A DNA stretch of 33,719 bases from an uncultured Porphyromonadaceae bacterium (GTDB taxonomy: Bacteria > Bacteroidota > Bacteroidia > Bacteroidales > Muribaculaceae). The DNA is taken from assembly GCA_947175225.1 (NCBI GenBank), contig CAMWLX010000003.1:1-33719 (forward strand). The letters are read 5' to 3'. The translations under genes and the position numbers were made by a program. Within the stretch, counting starts at the first letter, position 1, and each line of letters starts with the position of its first letter. The notes under the pieces were generated by a model, which was not told the DNA's origin, searched no databases, and worked only from the letters and a program-made list of their open reading frames with translations. Below, piece after piece: positions 8,613-16,035 of the stretch.

Positions 8613-10120
8613 CTAACTTTTGTGGGTATGCGCTCGTCGGAGAGGATTGCGTCTACAGCAGCCCGCGTGTCAAATTCGACTTTTTCTTTTGTGAAGTCGG
8701 GAGTATTGAAAGAGAAAAGAGATTGCGTATAATACTCTTCCGGATTCTTCTGTGGCAAGAGGAAAGGTTTTGAGAATCTGCCCTTATCGTCAATGCTCGT
8801 TAGATAGAGATTGGAATATAGTCCATCTCCTCGGCGTGAGGTGAAGACTACCCAACGGCTATTGTCGCTCCAATTGTGGAAACTGTCGGCTTCATCACTG
8901 TTGATTTCTTCCACAGGGCGCGCCTCTCCCGTTGCAAGGTCGAGAAGCCACTGGTCAGATTCCTTATGCCAGATGCTGAAATAGCCATAGTCGCTGAGCG
9001 TAAAAAGCATATATTTCCCATCATATGATGGGCGCGGCCAAGTGACACTTTTGTCCATAGCTACAGCATTGAAAAGAGTATCTACCTGCGATCCGAATCG
9101 TCCGGTGTTTGGATCGAAAGCAATTCGGCAAAGGTTGTATTTCTCATCTTTATGTTCCAATGGGTAATTCTTTTGAAGGCATGTGGTGAAGTAGAGCCAT
9201 TTGCCGTCGGGGGAGAATGACGGGGTGTTTTCCGACCATGCCTTAGTATTCAGAAGAGTATCACGCAATATTTCATTCTTCTCGGTGTCATAGACTATCA
9301 CGTCTGACGACAGGTCGAACACTTCCAATCGCTTGTGTCCTGAGATATGGAATCCTTGACGGGTTTGGTTGGTTGAGAATGTGCAGTAGCGTCCTTCCGG
9401 ATGCCAGTATGGATAGACCATCGCGCCTCCGAGAGTATCATTTGAAGCCTTTAGCCACGTGCACTCCCCTTTCTTTGAGATCATCGTAGCCCCATGTTCA
9501 CCTCGCACATGGAATACGAAGTCTTTCGGATTTGTTCGGTTCGGGGTATGGCAATTATAGCACTGTCCATCGGTCATAGTGTTTTCGATAATTGCATCTT
9601 CAGCGAAATTGCTAAGATTTCGCTGATAGATTCCCATTTTGCTATACACTTCATAACCGGGAGCAATACGGCGATAAGTCAATCCATATTCATCCAAAGG
9701 GTATTGGCTCACATTGACAGGGAAATCTTCATATTGAATCCATTTGCCCTCAATTTTAGCGCATACTGATACTGTCAAAGTCTTTCCCTTGTTTTCTTCA
9801 ATAAGATTATGCCATTTGTCTATGTCGAAGTCAGCATATTTGCCATTGGAATGTAATTCCCCCCCATTTTCGCCCTTGACAGTCACATCTACACGCTCCG
9901 CACCTTCGACAGAGAAGTTGAGTGGAGCTATCTCAGCAGGGATCGTCACTCCAACATAATCAGGAAATATCGTGGGCAGGAAATTGACTTTCTTTACATC
10001 AGTTGGCTTTTCAACACAGCCCGTTAAAACAAACAACAGACAACATACAAAGCACTGCAAAGCATTGATTATCCTCTGTGTGCTCTCTGTGTGAGACTTA
10101 TATTTCATAGGATTATTCAT
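8609..10120 (-). CDS. CxxCH-containing TolB/PD40-like propeller lipoprotein, cassette copy 3
   Basis: A 503-residue lipoprotein with lipobox VLTGC (Cys35 counted from the ATG at 10120). The N-terminal domain opens with IFPDYVGVTIPAEIAPLNF, CYNCH is at 187-191, and PD40 blades follow (WHPEGRYCTFS, FSPDGKWLYFTT, YDGKYMLFTL, WSDNSRWVVFTS). The signal is unusually long because residues about 8-16 (KSHTESTQR) are encoded by a CTCTGTGTG repeat that recurs in an intergenic region at 33484-33506. The start at 10120 overlaps the upstream stop by 8 bases; an alternative ATG at 10108 would begin MKYK, like the paralogue's MKYY. It is the first propeller gene transcribed in the operon and the closest paralogue of the 5286 copy. 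Function is unknown. Confidence 0.85.
   Translation of the reverse strand: MNNPMKYKSHTESTQRIINALQCFVCCLLFVLTGCVEKPTDVKKVNFLPTIFPDYVGVTIPAEIAPLNFSVEGAERVDVTVKGENGGELHSNGKYADFDIDKWHNLIEENKGKTLTVSVCAKIEGKWIQYEDFPVNVSQYPLDEYGLTYRRIAPGYEVYSKMGIYQRNLSNFAEDAIIENTMTDGQCYNCHTPNRTNPKDFVFHVRGEHGATMISKKGECTWLKASNDTLGGAMVYPYWHPEGRYCTFSTNQTRQGFHISGHKRLEVFDLSSDVIVYDTEKNEILRDTLLNTKAWSENTPSFSPDGKWLYFTTCLQKNYPLEHKDEKYNLCRIAFDPNTGRFGSQVDTLFNAVAMDKSVTWPRPSYDGKYMLFTLSDYGYFSIWHKESDQWLLDLATGEARPVEEINSDEADSFHNWSDNSRWVVFTSRRGDGLYSNLYLTSIDDKGRFSKPFLLPQKNPEEYYTQSLFSFNTPDFTKEKVEFDTRAAVDAILSDERIPTKVR
10073..10095 (-). repeat. CTCTGTGTG-type repeat inside the signal-peptide coding region
   Basis: This 23-base stretch matches 33484-33506 at 22 of 23 positions. 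On the minus strand it lies in the reading frame and encodes part of the extended N-terminus of the propeller lipoprotein. It consists of two CCTCTGTG-like halves. Confidence 0.7.
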
Positions 10121-11885
10121 TGGAAATCAAATAATGGAAAAGAGTATGGCGGTGGGGCTCTATCAGCTCAGGATTTTTTGAGGTCCAGGCTTGTGCAAAG
10201 CCACGTAGCGATTGCTCCACCATCGGCGAGACCATATTTTTAGGGATTGGTTGCCCATTTTTCATAGAAATGAATGCCAGTGCCTGCTGTGCCAAAAGAG
10301 GATTATATTGCGGAAGCGATTCAGCTACAACACCCATATACTGCACAAACTTATCAAGATCACGCTGAAGAAGAGGATACAGAATCAGATATTGCCGGGC
10401 AAGATCATTGCCCGGGTCTTTGATGAAGAGCTGCCCCAATGTCTTGTCGAGTTCTGCTTCGCTGAAGAGATAGTCTTCGTCTATCATCCTTTGGCGAAGC
10501 TGACAATATATCGGGGGCGCTATTGCAGTGAGATCTTTTATCTGTTCAAGATTACGCTGCGCCCATTTCCTATAGAAGATAGTGTTTTCAAGCATCCGAA
10601 GGTATTTTTCCGCGAGCTTGTATTCTCCGCGGATCATCGCGATCTCGGCAAGTCGCTTTACTGCACGGCTGCTCTTATTATAGTTAGGAATTGCCTCCAT
10701 CCCTTCATAATAGAAGCGTTGGGCACTATTGATCATACCGAGTTGGAAGAATATTTCTGCGGTGGTCCAAGATGAGATAGCCTCTTTAGAAAAGGGAGGG
10801 ATTAATCCTTCAGTGCCGTTCTGATAATAGTCAAAGGCACGGGAGTCGAGCTGTCCGGTCATTCCTAATGCAAGGTTGGTCGCGCTGACGCTCAGAGGGA
10901 GATCCGGATTGTGGGCATCTGAGTATCTGAGTATTCCTTCCCAATCGTTGGCGCGGACCATATAGTCATAGTCGATCAAGCGGTAGGTAGTCTTGTCGTA
11001 AGATTTGGAATAACGAATTACTGCAGGAACCACCACAAATAAAACAAGGATAGGGAGGATTCTTTTCGTAGAAGCATTGCCACGCGCCATAAGATGCGCT
11101 GCGATTGGGACTATTACGCATAATGCCTCGAATATCAATTGGTAGCTATTTAAGACATCCGGAGTCAGTAGATACCCTATGCCAATCAATTGATATGAGA
11201 ATGGATAAGTGATAAAAATTGACCAAAGGTAGATATTAGCTATAATAGCCAATATAGCAACAGTAGCTACAATAGCTTTTTTACCGACAGATATTTGTCG
11301 GCTAGAGCACGTGAATGCGATGATGAGAAGGGTGAAGACTATCGTGATAGGACCTGCCACCCAATATAGCAGCGAGGTAGCCACTATCACCCGAAGGCAT
11401 TTTTCTGCACTCGGATAGTCATAATCTGTAGAGACATAGAGATATGTACCGAAAGTGACTATCAGAAGGGCTGTGATAAAACCGAGCGTCACATCCTGAT
11501 TGCCAAAAAATCGCCAAAGGAATGTGAGAGGAATGAGAGAGAGCAAGAGATTGTTTGTCTTCGAGTGTCCTGAAGTAAATTTATTGCAAATCACGTAGCA
11601 AGACAATCCAAACATGACCATCAGCAGACTCATCACAGCCCCCCCTATCCAATAATTATTGAAAAATTGAGTCAGGAATTCCCCTATGTATATAGCAATT
11701 CCGGCAGGACGCAAGGCGAATCCGGCAAAGTATGTGCCGGTGGTCTGAAACAGCTGCATTTCCTCCCGGTAGCCGAGAGCTGCCCGATACGGGAATGCCC
11801 AGAATAAGTATAGGGCGGCGGCAATCACCGCAAAGGCTACCGCGACAATATATTTTAAAGATGACTTTTGTATTTCTTTCGTCAT
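10113..11885 (-). CDS. Polytopic membrane protein with helical-repeat tail (DUF6057-like), cassette copy 3, first gene of the operon
   Basis: A 590-residue paralogue of the proteins at 6825 and 3724. About eight membrane segments lie in residues 12-290. The shared loop reads EEMQLF ... EFLTQFFNNYWIGG. The soluble tail has TPR-like units, including ATNLALGMTGQL and AVKRLAEIAMIRGEYKLAEKYL. It is the promoter-proximal gene: a Bacteroidota promoter at 11911-11942 leaves a leader of about 20 bases before the ATG at 11885. Its stop overlaps the next gene's first ATG by 8 bases. No catalytic residues are recognisable. The constant membrane-protein and propeller-lipoprotein order in all three cassettes implies a functional pair. 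Confidence 0.8.
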   Translation of the reverse strand: MTKEIQKSSLKYIVAVAFAVIAAALYLFWAFPYRAALGYREEMQLFQTTGTYFAGFALRPAGIAIYIGEFLTQFFNNYWIGGAVMSLLMVMFGLSCYVICNKFTSGHSKTNNLLLSLIPLTFLWRFFGNQDVTLGFITALLIVTFGTYLYVSTDYDYPSAEKCLRVIVATSLLYWVAGPITIVFTLLIIAFTCSSRQISVGKKAIVATVAILAIIANIYLWSIFITYPFSYQLIGIGYLLTPDVLNSYQLIFEALCVIVPIAAHLMARGNASTKRILPILVLFVVVPAVIRYSKSYDKTTYRLIDYDYMVRANDWEGILRYSDAHNPDLPLSVSATNLALGMTGQLDSRAFDYYQNGTEGLIPPFSKEAISSWTTAEIFFQLGMINSAQRFYYEGMEAIPNYNKSSRAVKRLAEIAMIRGEYKLAEKYLRMLENTIFYRKWAQRNLEQIKDLTAIAPPIYCQLRQRMIDEDYLFSEAELDKTLGQLFIKDPGNDLARQYLILYPLLQRDLDKFVQYMGVVAESLPQYNPLLAQQALAFISMKNGQPIPKNMVSPMVEQSLRGFAQAWTSKNPELIEPHRHTLFHYLISNE

Positions 11886-11910
11886 GATGTCTGAATGGTC
11901 AATTGGATAG

Positions 11911-11942
11911 CAAAGATAATGATAATCCGCGACCTATGCAAG
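11911..11942 (-). promoter_or_regulatory. Bacteroidota-type promoter of the six-gene operon
   Basis: On the minus strand the -7 box is TATCTTTG (11918-11911), a perfect TAnnTTTG. A near -33 box CTTG (11942-11939) lies 20 bases upstream. The predicted start of transcription is about 19 bases before the ATG at 11885. An inverted repeat (TATGCAA/TTGCATA, 11935-11952) covers the -33 region and could be an operator. Confidence 0.7.
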
Positions 11943-11950
11943 AATTTGCA

Positions 11951-11980
11951 TAAAAAATCAGCCTCGCATAGAACGCTGAT
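11951..11980 (-). terminator. Probable terminator after the DUF4369-like gene
   Basis: On the minus strand ATCAGC (11980-11975) pairs with GCTGAT (11962-11957) and is followed by six Ts, starting five bases after the stop of the DUF4369-like gene. The stem is short, so efficiency may be partial. With the promoter just downstream it separates the SusCD side from the six-gene operon. Confidence 0.55.
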
Positions 11981-11984
11981 AAAT

Positions 11985-12578
11985 TTATTCCGGATCGCCG
12001 TAGCGCTGGCGAAGGAGGTCGTAGGCTGTGCCGGGGCCTGTGGTGCGCATCAGGTCGTGGATAAGCTTGAGGTAGCTTTCGTTGAAGGTGCGGAGAGAGT
12101 CGGTGAGGGCGTTGGCATATACCGTGTCCCCTTGCTCTCGGAGATACTTGATGTGCTGTGATTGGTTCCACTGCACTTTGTCATGGTCCTGCTTTAAGAC
12201 TTTCCACGCCTGGAGAAGATCATTTTGAGGCGTCCCTTTGCCACTTGACATGCTATCGATCACTACAGTTATCTCCCCCGGCTCAGTCACTATAAGTAGA
12301 TCCTGAGTGCCATAACGGACACGCTTGTCGACAGTCACTCGCGCAAGAAACTCCCCCTTGTGTCCACGAAACTCGAATTTCCCATTTTTGATGACAGTTG
12401 AGTCCACTCCAATGCTATCCTCATAAGCCTTTGTGCCATACGGCACCAAAAAGACCCTCTCCCCATCGAGGCGAGACTGAGAAGTGGAGCCCTTGATTAT
12501 GTATTCATCCTTATGATCAGTGCAGCAGACCACTCCCGCACAGACAACTACCAATAATAAATAAACTAATTTTCTCAT
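11985..12578 (-). CDS. Small DUF4369-like lipoprotein without a thioredoxin domain
   Basis: A 197-residue lipoprotein with a signal ending VVCC (Cys18 or Cys19). Residues about 26-115 form a beta-rich domain of the DUF4369 type (start YIIKGS, then VFLVPYG, DSTVIKNGKFEFRG, EITVVIDS). In Bacteroidota this domain is usually the N-terminal part of longer periplasmic thioredoxin-like proteins. Here the rest is a charged helical segment and no CxxC domain follows. It lies between the SusCD-lipoprotein group and the six-gene operon, with hairpins on both sides (12591-12629 and 11951-11980). No promoter of its own is clear, so read-through from the SusC operon is plausible. Function is unknown. Confidence 0.75.
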   Translation of the reverse strand: MRKLVYLLLVVVCAGVVCCTDHKDEYIIKGSTSQSRLDGERVFLVPYGTKAYEDSIGVDSTVIKNGKFEFRGHKGEFLARVTVDKRVRYGTQDLLIVTEPGEITVVIDSMSSGKGTPQNDLLQAWKVLKQDHDKVQWNQSQHIKYLREQGDTVYANALTDSLRTFNESYLKLIHDLMRTTGPGTAYDLLRQRYGDPE

Positions 12579-12590
12579 GTTGTATTAAGT

Positions 12591-12629
12591 TATAAAAGAT
12601 GCGTGCCGTGAAGACACGCATCCTTTATA
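12591..12629 (-). terminator. Terminator-like hairpin after the duplicated lipoprotein
   Basis: On the minus strand GATGCGTG and CACGCATC form a perfect 8-bp GC-rich stem around a 9-base loop, extended by an A/T-rich stem after one mismatch, followed by CTTTTATA. It starts 18 bases after the stop at 12647. No promoter is evident before the next gene, so it may only attenuate. Confidence 0.65.
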
Positions 12630-12646
12630 ATGTTACGGATTTGGAA

Positions 12647-14143
12647 TTACTTACCAAACGACCACCATGTGCATTCGCTCCAACCGCCTGTGCCGGGAGC
12701 AGCATAGATTAGAACCATTGCATCTGTTCCAAGATAGCCGATTTCAAAGCTTGTTGGCATCTCTCCACCAGTATTGATGGCGAACGGCCAAAGGATAGCA
12801 CCTGCAGAAGTATTGAGTGTTCCTACACTGAAATTATCCGGATTTGGAGTCATGTCAAACGAGAATGAACCTGAACGAAGTTGGTTGCCATCCTTGCCAA
12901 ATACTGTAACGGATGCTTCGTCTTCGTTGAAGACCATCTTAGACGCCATATATTCCTCACCTGCTACATAAGCATCGCCGGCATGCTGCATCTGGCCTTC
13001 AAATTTGTCTGCGCATTCGCCATCATTCGGACCGCAACCCCACCAAGCGCCGTTGATGGCTCCTGTACCGTCTTGAGCTCCTGCCAGGTAGCCGCCGTTG
13101 CCCCATACAGCACCGCCGTTTACTTCTGTCGGTCTCCAGTGCCAGTCATGGGATGCAAGGATACCGCCGGCATCCTCATCGCTCATGAACGACCACCATG
13201 TGCACTCGCTCCAGCCTCCTGTGCCGGGTGCCGCATAGATGAGCACCATACGGGTTACATCAAGATACCCAATTTCAAATGCTGTAGGTTGCTCGCCCCC
13301 TGTATTGATGGCGAATGGCCATAGAATTGCACCTTCTGAAGTTTCGAGAGTTCCTCTTGAGAATGTATCAGCATTTGTAATCTCGTTATTGTTGTAGTCC
13401 TTGATAGCGAAAGAGCCTTCGTTGATCTTAACGCCTTCATTGCTGTAGGCTGTCAACGAACCATCCTCGTTGAACTCCATGTATGAGAGAGCGTAGCATT
13501 CACCTTTGATATCAGGCCAGCGAGAGCCTGCATGTTGAGTCTGGCCTTCGAATGTGTCGCCACAGTCACCGTCAATCGGACCGCAACCCCACCAAGCTCC
13601 GCTGATATTGTCACTGCCGTCTTGCTCGCCTGCGAGATAACCTCCGTTACCCCAAACAGCACCGCCGTTGGCACTTGTAGGCATCCATTTCCATTTCTTG
13701 ACACCGCTGTTTGACACAAGAACTTTTACAGCCGGGTCAAGAGCCTGAGCTACATTAAGTGTGAACTGCTTCTCAGCCACTACCTCTGTGCCGTCGGCAT
13801 TAAGATAGGAGAAGTATACCGACTGCAATGGATCGCTACCGCGAGATGGCATGTAGTAAACGATGCCACCTGCTCTACCATAAGAGAGAGTCTTCTTATC
13901 GCCATTCTTCATGTAGTAGACATTGACAGCAGAAACTCCGGGGAAGTTATACTGAATATAGTTGCCGGTCTCAGACGGAACATATTTCCCATCGACCAAA
14001 TCAAACTGACTGAAAGTAGCGCCATTCATAAGGGATTCCGAAGTCATGGTAGCAGACACGAAATCGCCTTCTGCCTTCTGGGGATCGCAAGAAGTAAGGA
14101 AAACCCCACCGGTCAAGGCTAATATAATTAGAGTCTTTTTCAT
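12647..14143 (-). CDS. Internally duplicated lipoprotein in the SusCD operon, probable surface ligand-binding protein
   Basis: A 498-residue lipoprotein (lipobox FLTSC, Cys19) starting 20 bases after the SusD stop. Residues about 25-140 form an Ig-like beta domain. Two tandem repeats follow, about 151-319 and 334-497, with a period near 183 residues. Both carry NGGAVWGNGGYLAG, GAWWGCGP, GAILWPFAINTGGE and APGTGGWSECTWWSF. The tryptophan-rich, glycine-rich, Cys-containing repeats look like a binding module rather than an enzyme. The position (third gene, after susD) is where SusE/SusF-type surface glycan-binding proteins are usually found, so a role in capturing the SusC substrate is a reasonable inference. 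I do not recognise the repeat family. Confidence 0.75.
   Translation of the reverse strand: MKKTLIILALTGGVFLTSCDPQKAEGDFVSATMTSESLMNGATFSQFDLVDGKYVPSETGNYIQYNFPGVSAVNVYYMKNGDKKTLSYGRAGGIVYYMPSRGSDPLQSVYFSYLNADGTEVVAEKQFTLNVAQALDPAVKVLVSNSGVKKWKWMPTSANGGAVWGNGGYLAGEQDGSDNISGAWWGCGPIDGDCGDTFEGQTQHAGSRWPDIKGECYALSYMEFNEDGSLTAYSNEGVKINEGSFAIKDYNNNEITNADTFSRGTLETSEGAILWPFAINTGGEQPTAFEIGYLDVTRMVLIYAAPGTGGWSECTWWSFMSDEDAGGILASHDWHWRPTEVNGGAVWGNGGYLAGAQDGTGAINGAWWGCGPNDGECADKFEGQMQHAGDAYVAGEEYMASKMVFNEDEASVTVFGKDGNQLRSGSFSFDMTPNPDNFSVGTLNTSAGAILWPFAINTGGEMPTSFEIGYLGTDAMVLIYAAPGTGGWSECTWWSFGK
12653..13693 (-). repeat. Tandem intragenic duplication (two units, period about 549 bases)
   Basis: Unit A (about 13693-13187) and unit B (about 13144-12653) encode the two homologous domains of the lipoprotein. 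Similarity is still clear at DNA level, for example ACCACCATGTGCA at both 12661 and 13192, and CCGCAACCCCACCAAGC at both 13032 and 13581. Confidence 0.8.
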
Positions 14144-14163
14144 TTCTTTTCGTTTTTAAGGAA

Positions 14164-16005
14164 TTAGTAAACCGGTGTTCCTGACATGTTCCAATTCTGT
14201 GAATCGGAACCCCAACCCGGATTTTGCTTCAGCACCTCAGGATCAGCAATGATGTTGATCTGTGAGGTTGGTATCTGCAGGAAGCCGTTGGTCTCTGCAT
14301 AACGCTGAGCCCATGAGGAGGATGCGTGCTTCATGACTGTCCATCGACCTGTATAGTTGACAGCCGAACCGTTCTGCTTTTCAAGAGCTATCGCAGCAAG
14401 ACAGTTAGTGCCCCCGTCAATGCCCGACCAACGACGCAAGTCGTTGAAACGGATACCCTCGCCGTAGAGCTCCCAGCGACGTTCGTTCTTGATGTTATCC
14501 CATGAATAACCGGTTTTAGCCACGCCGGCACGCTCCTGAACTCGATTCATCATTGCAGGATCTCCAGACAACTCAGTGTGCATAAGCATCACGTCAGAAA
14601 GACGAAGAAGAATTATGTCTGTATAATGGTCACCCTGCATGGAGTTTCCATTCTGGTTGGTTGCCGTGCTGTACTTGGAACGGTAAACACCCCACCATGT
14701 GTAAGCATCTGCCTGTGCGTCAAATGTTGATTCCGCACATGTGACAGACATCCACTTTTTATTGTATTTACCGGTTTCTTCAGAGCAAGAGGTAGTGTAG
14801 GCAAAGTATTGAAGTTCGGTATCGCAATCAAGCACAGTCGCTTTCTTACGAGGATCGCTTGCCGGCCATTCGTTGACAGAATTCATATTGAAAACGCCCT
14901 GTCCCCAACCTTGACCGAAAGGCAAGGTCTCCATTGTGCCATTGGCCTTTCCGGCAGCGTCTTCGTCACAACGCAATCCGTTATAAAGAGCTGTCTGATT
15001 GACGAAGCCCATCTGGATAGTACCCTGATAAGAAGCCGCATTTGTAAACTGCACTTGGAAAAGCTGTTCTTTATTGCCGTTACCTGCCCAGAACTTTCCT
15101 TCTGCTGCAAGATCCTTCGTATATTCGTAGTCCGGAGCACTGAGTTCGTTGGTGTATTGCCAAAGCAGACGGAAGTCAGGGATAAGTTCAGCACCGGAAT
15201 TATTGATACAGTCGGCAAGATAATCGATCACCTGCTGTTTGCTCAGCGGACCATTGACACCTTCCTGCTCGGGAAGCTCTACGTCAGCGAGATTTGCTGT
15301 TGCAAGCTCACCGGCCTTATTGTAGAAGCCCTGATAGAACATATAGGCACGTGCGAGATATCCTTCTGCTGAGCCCTTCATGGCATGGCCGTCGCCCCAT
15401 GCGGTTGCGCCATGGCTCATAAGATTGGATGCAGAAACAAAGTCGGCTAAAATGTGGGGATAAATAATATCCTTTGCACTGACTTGCGGACACGGATCGG
15501 GAGCCGCAGATGCCCAGTAAGCCGGAATATCGCCCCAGAATTGGCAACCCCATAGATAGAAGAGACCACGCATAAAGTAGGCTTCGCCAAGGAGCTGGTT
15601 GCGTGTGGTTTCATTGCCGGTCCAGTCAAAAGCATCTACAGAGTAGATAATAGCGTTTGCTCGTGCTATCGCTACATATACGGCGTGCCATGCTTTATCA
15701 TAAAGTGATTCGCTATTTGTCATTAAGTGACCGATAGCATGACATTCGACGTCGCCGGTACCTCCGGCGCCGTTAGCATCATCAGACATAATGTCCCAAA
15801 CAAGCCATGGGGTCTGCAATGGAGCCTGATTTAGCTGATTCATCACTCCATAGAGTGCAGCCAATTCCTTATTTAGGTCTGAAGGCTGAGCCGGATAGTT
15901 GCTCGAATTGGCCTGTGTATAGTTGGTCGAGTCAAGGAAGTCCTCGCATGATGTCATTGTGAGTATCCCGACTGCGGCTAATGCAATCAAAAGATATTTT
16001 TTCAT
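14164..16005 (-). CDS. SusD/RagB family outer-membrane nutrient-binding lipoprotein
   Basis: A 613-residue SusD-type lipoprotein with lipobox TMTSC (Cys20) followed by acidic residues, as in surface-exposed Bacteroidota lipoproteins. The fold is helical and TPR-like: an N-terminal Sus-like part (LNKELAALYGVMNQL), the helix GEAYFMRGLFYLWGCQFWGD, and the C-terminal RagB/SusD signature (RLSDVMLMHTEL; NERRWELYGEGIRFNDLRRW). It acts as the lid of the SusC channel, capturing ligand at the cell surface. It starts 30 bases after the susC stop and is followed 20 bases later by the duplicated lipoprotein, so the three are probably one transcript. The ligand cannot be read from the sequence. Confidence 0.95.
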   Translation of the reverse strand: MKKYLLIALAAVGILTMTSCEDFLDSTNYTQANSSNYPAQPSDLNKELAALYGVMNQLNQAPLQTPWLVWDIMSDDANGAGGTGDVECHAIGHLMTNSESLYDKAWHAVYVAIARANAIIYSVDAFDWTGNETTRNQLLGEAYFMRGLFYLWGCQFWGDIPAYWASAAPDPCPQVSAKDIIYPHILADFVSASNLMSHGATAWGDGHAMKGSAEGYLARAYMFYQGFYNKAGELATANLADVELPEQEGVNGPLSKQQVIDYLADCINNSGAELIPDFRLLWQYTNELSAPDYEYTKDLAAEGKFWAGNGNKEQLFQVQFTNAASYQGTIQMGFVNQTALYNGLRCDEDAAGKANGTMETLPFGQGWGQGVFNMNSVNEWPASDPRKKATVLDCDTELQYFAYTTSCSEETGKYNKKWMSVTCAESTFDAQADAYTWWGVYRSKYSTATNQNGNSMQGDHYTDIILLRLSDVMLMHTELSGDPAMMNRVQERAGVAKTGYSWDNIKNERRWELYGEGIRFNDLRRWSGIDGGTNCLAAIALEKQNGSAVNYTGRWTVMKHASSSWAQRYAETNGFLQIPTSQINIIADPEVLKQNPGWGSDSQNWNMSGTPVY

Positions 16006-16035
16006 AATTTATATTGTTTCTCTTGATATTTAGAA

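Noticed and set aside
2291..10120. Calling the propeller lipoproteins TolB of the Tol-Pal system
   Set aside because: They are lipidated, carry CxxCH, occur in three copies and have no tolQ, tolR, tolA or pal neighbours; only the propeller blades are TolB-like.
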